From the NCBI GenBank assembly GCA_937925695.1, contig CALAMD010000031.1, positions 1 to 13,670 of the forward strand: 13,670 bases of DNA, written 5' to 3'. Below the pieces are notes generated by a model. That model worked only from the letters and a program-made list of their open reading frames with translations, searched no databases and was not told where the DNA came from. Shown piece after piece: positions 6,065 through 12,991 of the stretch. The first letter of the stretch is position 1, and every line of letters begins with the position of its first letter. A program made the position numbers and the translations under genes. This DNA comes from an uncultured Bacillaceae bacterium (GTDB lineage Bacteria; Bacillota; Bacilli; Bacillales; Amphibacillaceae).

Positions 6065-6325
6065 TTATCTACTTTTTACTAATAAATCAACGGCTTCTTT
6101 GACCAGGTCTTTTGTGTCTTCTCCTTTCTCGATGTTATCCCGAACGCATTGTTCTAAATTCATACTGACGATTAAACCGATTGTGCGATCAATTCCACTA
6201 CGGGATGCCGATAATTGGGTAACGACATCTTTACAATCCTTATTTTGTTCAATCATATTGATCACGCCTCTAATTTGACCTTCAATCCTTTTTAATCGAT
6301 TGATAACCCTCTTATCATATTCCAC
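6065..6325 (-). CDS. cstR: CstR, persulfide-sensing CsoR-family repressor
   Basis: An all-helical tetrameric DNA-binding repressor of the CsoR/RcnR family. Read from the chosen start it is 86 residues, the length of Staphylococcus aureus CstR. The two cysteines fall at 31 (KDCKDVVTQLSAS) and 60 (NLEQCV), the same positions as the reactive pair of CstR, while the copper-binding His of CsoR four residues before the second Cys is Asn56, as in CstR. This points to per/polysulfide sensing rather than copper. Start: the frame reaches an ATG at 6352 without a ribosome binding site, whereas GAGGAGG (6340-6334) lies 8 bases before a GTG at 6325 that aligns with the CstR N-terminus (MEYDKRVINR). It is last in the sulfur operon, 36 bases after the reductase gene, and two matching operators lie upstream of the operon, so autoregulation is expected. 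Confidence 0.93.
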   Translation of the reverse strand: MEYDKRVINRLKRIEGQIRGVINMIEQNKDCKDVVTQLSASRSGIDRTIGLIVSMNLEQCVRDNIEKGEDTKDLVKEAVDLLVKSR

Positions 6326-6361
6326 TTCGTTTTCCTCCTCAAAATCTAACATCGAACGTGA

Positions 6362-8056
6362 TTAGTTAAAATTATACTCGGTTACTATTTTATCTCGACC
6401 AGTAACCAAATCATTATAATATTCATAAAGACAAATTCCCAAATATGATCCAGCTATGTTATAAACATTGTCATACCCTAGGTTTTGTAGGGCCATCACC
6501 ATATTATAACTTCTTTGACCTGAACGACAGTGAATATATACCGGTCGATCTGTTGGAATTTCCTCGAGTCTCTGTCTAAACTCACTTAACGGAATATTGA
6601 TAGCATTTTTTAAATGACCTGCTTTATATTCCCTTTTTTCGCGGGCATCAATAATAAAAGCATCATTTTCTACCAATTCACGAACCTCGGAAACTTTTAC
6701 TTCTTTATATCTACCTTGAAGTAAATTGAGTCCTACTAAAGCTGCATGGTTAACAACATCTTTTGCAGTTCCGAGCATTGGTGAATAAGTCAATTCTAGA
6801 TTTTTTAAATCTTCTAACGTCCCATTCATTGTGATCATAGTAGCAATGACATCAATTCGTTTATCTACATTCCCTTTACCAATAGCTTGGGCTCCTAAAA
6901 TGCGACCAGTTGGATCTTCATAAACTAACTTAAAGTGGAGTGGATTACTATTTGGCATTAATCCTACTTTATCGCCGGGCATTAAGTAAACATAGTCATA
7001 CTCTATTCCAGCCTGCTCCGCTTGTTTTACATTAAGTCCTGTTGAAGCTGCATTAAGATCAAATAGGTGAATGGATAATGACCCAATTACACCGATGTTT
7101 CTATTTGGAATCCCATACATATGATCAGCAGCTGCCCTAGCTTGTTTCTGGGCTGGACCTGCTAAAGCTAATCTGGTAGGTTTTTGTAACAACCGATGAT
7201 AAACTTCAATCGCGTCACCAACAGCATAAATATCTTTATCACTCGTTAAATAATTAGCATCAACTTTAATCGCACCAGTCTCACCAATTTCTAAACCAGC
7301 ATCTTTTGCCAAACTCGTCTCAGGTCTGACACCGATCGCTAAGATGACAGCCTCGGCAGCTATTTTACGACCTGAGTTAGTAATGACATATCCATCAACA
7401 ATTTCAGCTAACCCATCATTGAGCACGAGTTTAACCCCATGATCAACCATCTCTTTATGAAGAATTTGGGCCATATCATAATCAAAGGGTGCCATCACTT
7501 GATCAGCAAATTCAACGAGCGTAACTTTACGCCCGGCTAGTTTAAGATTTTCAGCAACCTCTACTCCGATAAAGCCACCACCAATAACTGCAATATCCTT
7601 GATACCTTTTTGAGTAATATAGTTATTAATATTTTCAATATCTACTACATTACGGACTGTAAATACATTTTCATTGTTAATACCTGGCAAATTTGGACGA
7701 ATCGGTGAAGCACCGGGTGAGAGCACTAATTTATCATAGTTTTCTTCATATGTTTTATTTGTTAACAAATCTTTGACAGTAATTGTTTTTTTATCGCGGT
7801 TAATTTTGATCACTTCTTGGTGGATCCTTGCTTCGATATTATATCGATTCTTAAAAGTTTCAGGCGATATTAAAACAAGATCTGCACTATCTTCTACAAT
7901 GCCACTTAAATGATAAGGCAATGAACAGTTCGAAAATGAAACATGGGGACCTTTTTCAAACATAATGATTTCTGCATCTTCATCTAATCTCCTCACACGG
8001 GCAGCAACTGAAGCGCCACCAGCAACCCCACCAACAATCAGTACCTTTTTTCCCAT
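6362..8056 (-). CDS. CoA-disulfide/polysulfide reductase-like flavoprotein fused to rhodanese
   Basis: A 564-residue cytoplasmic fusion like the CoADR-RHD/Npsr proteins, which reduce CoA-persulfide or polysulfide with NAD(P)H and pass sulfur to a rhodanese domain. Domains: FAD-binding GGVAGGASVAARVRR (9-23); redox Cys44 in SFSNCSLPY; NAD(P)H-binding GGGFIGVEVAE (159-169); second FAD motif DIYAVGDAIE (275-284); dimerisation domain to about 440; C-terminal rhodanese with FIIDAR (467-472) and active-site Cys510 in HCRSGQRS. Divergent points: Ser45 follows the redox Cys where Gly is usual, and the tyrosine-containing YYPGA segment reads GLMPNSN (365-371); Tyr424 in LTYSP fits the other conserved Tyr. 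CoA-disulfide activity is therefore doubtful; polysulfide or persulfide reduction is likelier (inference). The ATG at 8056 follows GGAGG that overlaps the stop of the preceding rhodanese gene, so the two are translated in tandem. Confidence 0.92.
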   Translation of the reverse strand: MGKKVLIVGGVAGGASVAARVRRLDEDAEIIMFEKGPHVSFSNCSLPYHLSGIVEDSADLVLISPETFKNRYNIEARIHQEVIKINRDKKTITVKDLLTNKTYEENYDKLVLSPGASPIRPNLPGINNENVFTVRNVVDIENINNYITQKGIKDIAVIGGGFIGVEVAENLKLAGRKVTLVEFADQVMAPFDYDMAQILHKEMVDHGVKLVLNDGLAEIVDGYVITNSGRKIAAEAVILAIGVRPETSLAKDAGLEIGETGAIKVDANYLTSDKDIYAVGDAIEVYHRLLQKPTRLALAGPAQKQARAAADHMYGIPNRNIGVIGSLSIHLFDLNAASTGLNVKQAEQAGIEYDYVYLMPGDKVGLMPNSNPLHFKLVYEDPTGRILGAQAIGKGNVDKRIDVIATMITMNGTLEDLKNLELTYSPMLGTAKDVVNHAALVGLNLLQGRYKEVKVSEVRELVENDAFIIDAREKREYKAGHLKNAINIPLSEFRQRLEEIPTDRPVYIHCRSGQRSYNMVMALQNLGYDNVYNIAGSYLGICLYEYYNDLVTGRDKIVTEYNFN

Positions 8057-8067
8057 TTTAAAACCTC

Positions 8068-8364
8068 CTAGCTTATTTCACCTTGCCATGCTTCCATGCC
8101 ATCAATCACATTTGTAACTTGATAGCCTTGACTAGTTAAAAATTCACAGGCAAGGGAACTTCTACCACCAGAATGACAAACAATATAATAATGAGTATGC
8201 TTATCCAGTTGTGCAATCGCATTTGGTAAATTACTTAAGGCAATATGTTTCGCTGCTGGTATTTTCCCGGCAGCAACTTCGATATCTTCCCGAACATCAA
8301 TAATATGGATGTCATCTCCCTTGTTTACTTTTTCTAATAGTTCTCCTGCGGTAATAGTTTTCAT
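8068..8364 (-). CDS. Single-domain rhodanese (thiosulfate sulfurtransferase family)
   Basis: A 98-residue cytoplasmic rhodanese, the usual length of the PspE/GlpE-like single-domain form. The catalytic Cys63 is in VCHSGGRSS (62-70); IIDVRED (21-27) and VIDGMEAWQGEI at the C-terminus are family marks. It would accept sulfane sulfur as a cysteine persulfide and hand it on, probably to the fusion reductase encoded next (11 bases between stop and start). There is no signal peptide or membrane segment. The ATG at 8364 is preceded by AAAGGAGAG. It is first gene of the operon behind two CstR-type operators, so it should be induced by sulfide or persulfide stress. Confidence 0.93.
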   Translation of the reverse strand: MKTITAGELLEKVNKGDDIHIIDVREDIEVAAGKIPAAKHIALSNLPNAIAQLDKHTHYYIVCHSGGRSSLACEFLTSQGYQVTNVIDGMEAWQGEIS

Positions 8365-8448
8365 CTCATCATCTCTCCTTTATTTCCAACTTGTTATTGT
8401 CTTTTTAGTATGAACAAAGAATTATTTTACATATCGGGAACTTCTCTT

Positions 8449-8466
8449 TATACCCATTAGGGTATA
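8449..8466 (-). promoter_or_regulatory. CstR-type operator 1
   Basis: A perfect 7-4-7 inverted repeat TATACCC-ATTA-GGGTATA, the form bound by CsoR/CstR-family repressors (ATACCC...GGGTAT). It lies 85 bases before the first gene of the operon that ends with cstR. On the minus strand it contains a TATAAA (8452-8447 region) and abuts a TAAAAT, either of which could be a -10, so binding would block transcription. The exact promoter is not resolved. Confidence 0.8.
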
Positions 8467-8541
8467 TTTTACATTAATAAATTAGTCGTTCATTCATAAC
8501 GACCTTTGTTCAACTTATCATTTATTTTACACATTCAATAA
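8467..8541. promoter_or_regulatory. Presumed promoter region between the CstR operators
   Basis: Holds the inverted repeat GTCGTT-N7-AACGAC (8485-8503), and TGTAAAATA-like sequences near each end on the minus strand. No hexamer pair with proper 16-18 base spacing stands out. The operon promoter probably lies here or over operator 1. Upstream of operator 2 (8560-8657) I see only a short hairpin ATCGCA/TGCGAT (8618-8633) without a T-tract. Confidence 0.4.
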
Positions 8542-8559
8542 TATACCCATGGGGGTAAA
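8542..8559 (-). promoter_or_regulatory. CstR-type operator 2
   Basis: TATACCC-ATGG-GGGTAAA is the same 7-4-7 layout with one mismatched position, 93 bases upstream of operator 1. Two sites for one tetrameric repressor suggest cooperative repression, or that each site covers a separate promoter. Confidence 0.75.
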
Positions 8560-8657
8560 AAGTCAATGATGTTACACTTTCTAAAAAACACCGATACTGA
8601 AAAAAATATAAATTTTTATCGCAATGCTGCGATGCTTTCCGTGTATTAAACGGACAG

Positions 8658-8687
8658 AAAAAAGAGGCTAGTTTTGTCCTAGCCTCT
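8658..8687 (-). terminator. Intrinsic terminator of the MMPL transporter operon
   Basis: A perfect 9-bp stem AGAGGCTAG/CTAGCCTCT (8663-8687) with a 7-base loop is followed on the minus strand by six T (8663-8658, the first one paired in the stem). It lies 131 bases after the transporter stop codon and ends the leftward transcript before the CstR-controlled region. Confidence 0.88.
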
Positions 8688-8749
8688 AAAAGTTACATAG
8701 CACGATAGCATCTTGAATCTATTTCAATTTATCAAGATTGCCACCAATT

Positions 8750-8836
8750 GCCATTACACTTCGGCTCTAGAGATTAATGTAGAAGGCAAAACGCTGCTAA
8801 TCGCAACCGCGATAGCCATTACACTTCGGCTCTAGA
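8750..8836. repeat. 22-bp perfect direct repeat overlapping the MMPL stop codon
   Basis: Copies at 8750-8771 and 8815-8836 are identical over 22 bases (start GCCATTACAC, end GGCTCTAGA) and differ right outside, with a period of 65 bases. The right copy encodes the last residues (SRAEV) and stop of the MMPL transporter; the left copy is noncoding. A bulged hairpin GCTA-a-TCGC/GCGATAGC (8796-8816) lies between them. Confidence 0.9.
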
Positions 8837-10930
8837 TCTTGGTTTATCTTTTTCAAACAATAATATAATCGATGGTAATAACATCCCTCTAACTAAGAAT
8901 GTATCTATCATGATGCCAATAGCAACGATAAACCCAAAGACAAATAAATCCGTAATTGGCATCGTCATTAGAGCGGCAAAGGTAGCTGCCAAAATAATTC
9001 CTGCTGACGAGATGACGCCACCGGTATTTCGTAAAGCAACTTCTAAAGCGTCTTTAAGCTTCCGTTTTTTTCGTTCTTCTTGGAACCGGCTTACAAGAAT
9101 AATATTATAATCTACTCCTAGAGCCACGAGGAAGATAAAGGCATAAACAGGTGCCCGAGTTGAAATCGCATCATAACCAAACAGGATATCGACTAAGAAT
9201 ATGCCTAATCCTAGTGCAGATATATATGAAAATAGGATCGTTGCAATCATGTAGATTGACATTTTAATCGATCTAGTTAAGAAAAATAATAATACAAGAA
9301 TCAACAATGTCTCTAAAACTACTATTTTCTTAATATCACCATTATTGACTTGTTGTTCATCAACTAATTTTGCGGTCATTCCAGCATAAGCTAATTCAAC
9401 CGTTTTGTCGTCAGATAGCTGAAACATCCTATTATCTTCGCGGAATGTTTCTAAGAATTCAATTGCTTCGATACTATATGGGTTTTCCGTCAATGAAACG
9501 GTAATTTTACCATGTTCTCCGTCTTCGGTTAATCCCGATGGACGAGCTGAACCAATCTGTTCTTGCTCAGATAAAAAGGTTGAAATTTCTTGCAAATCTT
9601 CCTGCGTTAAATCATCACCAGTAACAAGGACAGTTGTTTGAGCTAAATCACCCTTATTGAATTTGTCCTCGACAATTTCAAAACCTACTCGGGAAGGTAA
9701 ATCTTCTGGGAAGCTTTTTACAGCGTTAAATTCATACTCTAAATTAAATATGTTCAGAGCTGTCACTACTAGAAAAATAACTACCGTTAAACCAACCATC
9801 ACCGGTTTTCCTACAACAAATTTAGCAATTGGGCCCCAAATACCATGTTTGACTTTCTTTCCTTCCCCATATTTGGGTACTTTCGGCCAAAATGCTTTAC
9901 GGCCAAATAAAGCGAATAACGCTGGTATTAGGGTAACCGAAGCAATCATAATGAAAACTAAAGCTGTGCCAAATACCGGTGCAAAGTTTTGGTAATCACG
10001 GAAATCAGCAAAGTATAAAATAATCATCGCTGCAAAAACCGTGCCCCCAGCAAATAATACCGGTTTTGCCGTTGCACGCATGGCTACTTTCATTGCTTCA
10101 TATTTGTCTTCATAGTTATGTAGTTCTTCACGATAACGAGAGAATACAAACATTGAATAATCCGTAACCGCTGCAAATAATAAAATACTCATAATCGATG
10201 TAGTTGCGTTATTGATTTCCAGTCCATTCGCACCCAATATAGCAACCGTTTGGTTAACAACTTGATAGACTATTCCTGTGGCGAATAAAGGAATAATCGC
10301 TAATAATGGCGAACGGTAAATGACAATCAATAAGACTAAGATAATACCAATGGTTGCGAACAATAAATTTAAATCAGCGGATTCAAATAGCTTGACTGTA
10401 TCTCCTGAAATACCCGCTGGTCCGGTAATATAGAACTTCGTGTTAAATGCTTCAGCAAGTTCTGTACCTATTTCCATTGTTTCATCATTGATCTTGGCAT
10501 AATCTGCATTTCCTAAACCAGCTTCAAGATTCATCGGAACGATCATTGTTGTGTTATCTTCTGATAGAAACGCAGTTAATACTTGAGGAGGAAATAATGA
10601 AATATCAACGATTTCCTCTATTCCATCAATATTTGCTTCCTTAATTCCCTCAATAATACTCACAACGTCTTCTATAACTAATTCTCCATCTTCTTTATGA
10701 AACACATAAATTCCCGGTGTTCCTTGATCATTAGGAAAATACTCATCTAGTTTATTTTGGGCAATAATGGATTCCGCATCATCAGGCAATGACTGAAAGT
10801 TTGTAACTTTATAATCGCCTAAACGTGGTCCAGCACTTAGTCCAATCATTAATACGAGCCATAGAGCGACTGTTATCCATGCTCCCTTTTTTGTTGCTAC
10901 TTTATCTGTTAATAATCTTAATCCCTTCAT
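8819..10930 (-). CDS. MMPL/RND family transporter (YdfJ-like)
   Basis: A 703-residue polytopic membrane protein of the MMPL branch of the RND superfamily; relatives export lipids or hydrophobic compounds using proton flow. It shows the duplicated layout: one helix (about 16-33), an extracytoplasmic loop (34-180), five helices (about 186-345), one helix near 376-395, a second large loop (396-533), then five helices (536-692). Each half keeps the Asp-Tyr pair thought to carry protons: TDYSMFVFSRYREE with Asp257-Tyr258, and VDYNIILVSRFQEE with Asp607-Tyr608. Size and layout resemble B. subtilis YdfJ (about 724). The ATG at 10930 is preceded by AGGAGG. It lies 86 bases after the CopD-like gene and ends with its own terminator, so it is probably the last gene of the two-component operon. 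The substrate is unknown. Confidence 0.92.
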   Translation of the reverse strand: MKGLRLLTDKVATKKGAWITVALWLVLMIGLSAGPRLGDYKVTNFQSLPDDAESIIAQNKLDEYFPNDQGTPGIYVFHKEDGELVIEDVVSIIEGIKEANIDGIEEIVDISLFPPQVLTAFLSEDNTTMIVPMNLEAGLGNADYAKINDETMEIGTELAEAFNTKFYITGPAGISGDTVKLFESADLNLLFATIGIILVLLIVIYRSPLLAIIPLFATGIVYQVVNQTVAILGANGLEINNATTSIMSILLFAAVTDYSMFVFSRYREELHNYEDKYEAMKVAMRATAKPVLFAGGTVFAAMIILYFADFRDYQNFAPVFGTALVFIMIASVTLIPALFALFGRKAFWPKVPKYGEGKKVKHGIWGPIAKFVVGKPVMVGLTVVIFLVVTALNIFNLEYEFNAVKSFPEDLPSRVGFEIVEDKFNKGDLAQTTVLVTGDDLTQEDLQEISTFLSEQEQIGSARPSGLTEDGEHGKITVSLTENPYSIEAIEFLETFREDNRMFQLSDDKTVELAYAGMTAKLVDEQQVNNGDIKKIVVLETLLILVLLFFLTRSIKMSIYMIATILFSYISALGLGIFLVDILFGYDAISTRAPVYAFIFLVALGVDYNIILVSRFQEERKKRKLKDALEVALRNTGGVISSAGIILAATFAALMTMPITDLFVFGFIVAIGIMIDTFLVRGMLLPSIILLFEKDKPRSRAEV

Positions 10931-11016
10931 TTCTTTCCTCCTGATCGCTTATCTCTTTATTTTATTACTTGTAGACTGCTTAATTTATTTCAAACTGTAT
11001 TTTCATCACAGTATCA

Positions 11017-11475
11017 TCAAACAAGCCGTAAGCCAACTACAACAATAATAACTATTCCTAGTAAAGTTGAAATAAAGAGAAAATTAGCATACATTTTTGT
11101 CAATTCTGCGAGGGATCGCTCTTTCTTTAATGATATACCTTGCAATTTTTTTGTTAGTCTCACACTGTAAATGGATACGAAAATAATTGTTAGTAAAATA
11201 ATTAATCCACCACCCTGCTCCATGATGGTGATATATAACGGCATTGAGTCTCGATTGAATTGTAAAACCATATAAACGCCAGATAATAAAATGAGAACTA
11301 AACTAGGCAGAACGCCCATCATCACCCATTTTTGTATTTGCTTCATAACCGGAGCAAAATCTGCTAGTTTCTTCTCATCTTTTGCTAAACTTTTTAAAAT
11401 AAATCCTAGTGCAATAAATGAACCTAGCCAAACCGCAACCCCTGAAACATGGAGAATATAGCTTATTGAATACAT
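11017..11475 (-). CDS. Small CopD/DUF2269-like integral membrane protein
   Basis: A 152-residue protein with four predicted helices (about 4-26, 47-70, 84-104, 127-150). The first helix, ISYILHVSGVAVWLGSFIALG, carries His9 and Trp16 in the LHV..xxWxG pattern of the CopD-like superfamily, whose members are linked to copper uptake or bind heme; a metal or heme role for His9 is inference. Start: the frame can be opened from a TTG at 11550 or an ATG at 11520, but neither has a ribosome binding site; the ATG at 11475 has GAGGGG (11493-11488) upstream and starts right at the first helix, so it is used. It lies between a sensor kinase gene and an MMPL transporter gene on the same strand, suggesting a helper or sensor role in that system. 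Family assignment is moderate; function unknown. Confidence 0.68.
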   Translation of the reverse strand: MYSISYILHVSGVAVWLGSFIALGFILKSLAKDEKKLADFAPVMKQIQKWVMMGVLPSLVLILLSGVYMVLQFNRDSMPLYITIMEQGGGLIILLTIIFVSIYSVRLTKKLQGISLKKERSLAELTKMYANFLFISTLLGIVIIVVVGLRLV

Positions 11476-11534
11476 TATTGACACACCCCCCTCATTTTCT
11501 ACTACACTAGGATCAATCATAGCAAGCGTATATG

Positions 11535-11560
11535 AACAAAATGTTAACAAACATAATGTT
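11535..11560 (-). promoter_or_regulatory. Tandem 11-bp repeat upstream of the CopD-like gene
   Basis: AACAAAATGTT (11535-11545) and AACATAATGTT (11550-11560) match at 10 of 11 bases with a 15-base period; the second is also an inverted repeat. It lies in the 118-base gap between kinase and CopD-like genes. OmpR-family regulators often bind direct repeats, so this could be an internal control site, but an AT-rich coincidence is possible. Confidence 0.35.
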
Positions 11561-11593
11561 CTCTATAATCAGGAATAAGATATCGTTTCATGT

Positions 11594-12991
11594 TTAACTG
11601 ATTGGCAGTTTAAATGAAAAAGTCGAACCTTTACCAGGTTTTGTCTCAACATTCACATCTGTTTCATGCAGATCCAAAATAGATTTGACAATGGCTAATC
11701 CTAGCCCTGCTCCTGATTTACTTGATCGTGCCTCGTCTGCCTTATAGAATCTTCGCCAGATCAAATCTAATTGGTGGTCTTCAATCCCAATCCCATAATC
11801 TTTTATTTTCACATTGACATATTGTCCTTCTTCAATAAGTTCGATATCAATATACGTATTTTTATTGGAAAATTGTATGGCATTATGGATTAGGTTTACA
11901 ATTACCTGTTCAATCCGCTCCTTATCTGCATAGACTTTGAAATGACGATCAGCATGTAGCCGTATCTGTATATTTTTATCATGCAAATGAGGTTCAAACT
12001 TATCAATAATGGTGTTAATTTGTTCAGTTAAATTATATTTGGTTCGCAATATTTGCTGATGGCCTTCTTCTAGGCGATTCATATCCAACGTATCATTGAC
12101 AAGTTTTATCATTCTTTCGGTCTCATCTTTCATTAATCCAAAATAATAGTGTTGTCTGTTATTTGGTATCGTCCCATCCATTAAAGCAATGATAAAACCC
12201 TTGATCGAAGTCAAAGGTGATCTCAACTCATGGGACACATTAGAGATATATTGTTTTCTTGTCGTCTCTAAATCATTCAGTTCCTTTGCCATATTGTTAA
12301 AGGACTTTGCTAATTGACCAATTTCATCATTTAACTCGTATTGAACGGTTTTAGAAAAGTCACCTTTTGCATAGTCCTTTGCAATCTCACTCATGTCTCT
12401 TAACGGTGCTGTTATTTTTTTTGACATAAACCAAATGATTATCCCGGCAAATATGATTGCAATCAGAAATGTAAGTAAAATCATCCAGATAACCCGTTGA
12501 TATTCATGGCCTAATTGATGAAAAATCATCACCATAATTGGCTGATCCACTTCATTTATTTGCGTACTGAGCTTGTTGGCAATTGTATAACGTAGCTGTC
12601 CGTCCTCAATACTTCCTTCCGCCACTACATCACCTAATTGGATCTGCTTTAATATATTGTCTGGTATAGGAATAAATAAGTCATTTTGATCTAATTTCGG
12701 TCCAAAAATGAGTTTACCTGTCTCATCGAGCAAATAAATATGATAGCCTGGTTGATGAAGGGTATTACCTAATACTTCAGCAACTTCCCTTTCGCTCCAA
12801 TTGAATTGCTGCTGATGATTCAGTTGTTCTTCAACCTGTAAATAGTGATGTTGATAAATTGCATCATATTCGTCGTAAAGATGTAAGTGAAACAGATAAA
12901 AAAAGACGCCAATGAATAATAGAAATGACAGGACAATAATAAAAGCATAGCTCAAAAACATTCTTGAAAAGATGGAATTCTTCTTAAACAT
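11594..12991 (-). CDS. Sensor histidine kinase, HAMP type
   Basis: A 465-residue class I membrane kinase that should phosphorylate the response regulator encoded just before it. Order: helix 1 (about 11-34), an extracytoplasmic sensor region of some 130 residues (35-165) with a PAS-like strand pattern (HIYLLDETGKLIFGP, 84-98), helix 2 (about 167-189), HAMP (190-242), HisKA with His254 in NVSHELRSPLTS, and the ATPase domain with N box NLIHNAIQFS (366-375), G1 DYGIGI (398-403) and G2 GAGLGLAIVK (427-436). All key residues are present. The ATG at 12991 is preceded by GAGGAGA, and the start overlaps the stop of the regulator gene by 8 bases, so the pair is translationally coupled. The signal is unknown; the downstream CopD-like and MMPL genes hint at envelope or metal stress. 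Confidence 0.95.
   Translation of the reverse strand: MFKKNSIFSRMFLSYAFIIVLSFLLFIGVFFYLFHLHLYDEYDAIYQHHYLQVEEQLNHQQQFNWSEREVAEVLGNTLHQPGYHIYLLDETGKLIFGPKLDQNDLFIPIPDNILKQIQLGDVVAEGSIEDGQLRYTIANKLSTQINEVDQPIMVMIFHQLGHEYQRVIWMILLTFLIAIIFAGIIIWFMSKKITAPLRDMSEIAKDYAKGDFSKTVQYELNDEIGQLAKSFNNMAKELNDLETTRKQYISNVSHELRSPLTSIKGFIIALMDGTIPNNRQHYYFGLMKDETERMIKLVNDTLDMNRLEEGHQQILRTKYNLTEQINTIIDKFEPHLHDKNIQIRLHADRHFKVYADKERIEQVIVNLIHNAIQFSNKNTYIDIELIEEGQYVNVKIKDYGIGIEDHQLDLIWRRFYKADEARSSKSGAGLGLAIVKSILDLHETDVNVETKPGKGSTFSFKLPIS

Noticed and set aside
6326..6352. ATG start extending CstR by nine residues
   Set aside because: There is no ribosome binding site before it; the extension itself encodes GAGGAGG at correct distance from the GTG at 6325, which gives the standard CstR length.
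8618..8633. ATCGCA/TGCGAT hairpin as a terminator
   Set aside because: The stem is only 6 bp and neither strand has a following T-tract; the stronger hairpin at 8663-8687 already serves.
8750..8836. Repeat-spacer-repeat pattern as a mini CRISPR
   Set aside because: There are only two units, one is inside a coding sequence, and there are no cas genes.
10994..11012. ACTGT-N9-ACAGT inverted repeat between CopD-like and MMPL genes
   Set aside because: It is short, has no T-tract and no adjacent promoter, and does not match a copper operator (TACANNTGTA).
11476..11550. N-terminal extension of the CopD-like protein, which might be read as a signal peptide
   Set aside because: It begins at TTG with no ribosome binding site and contains the G-rich site serving the ATG at 11475.
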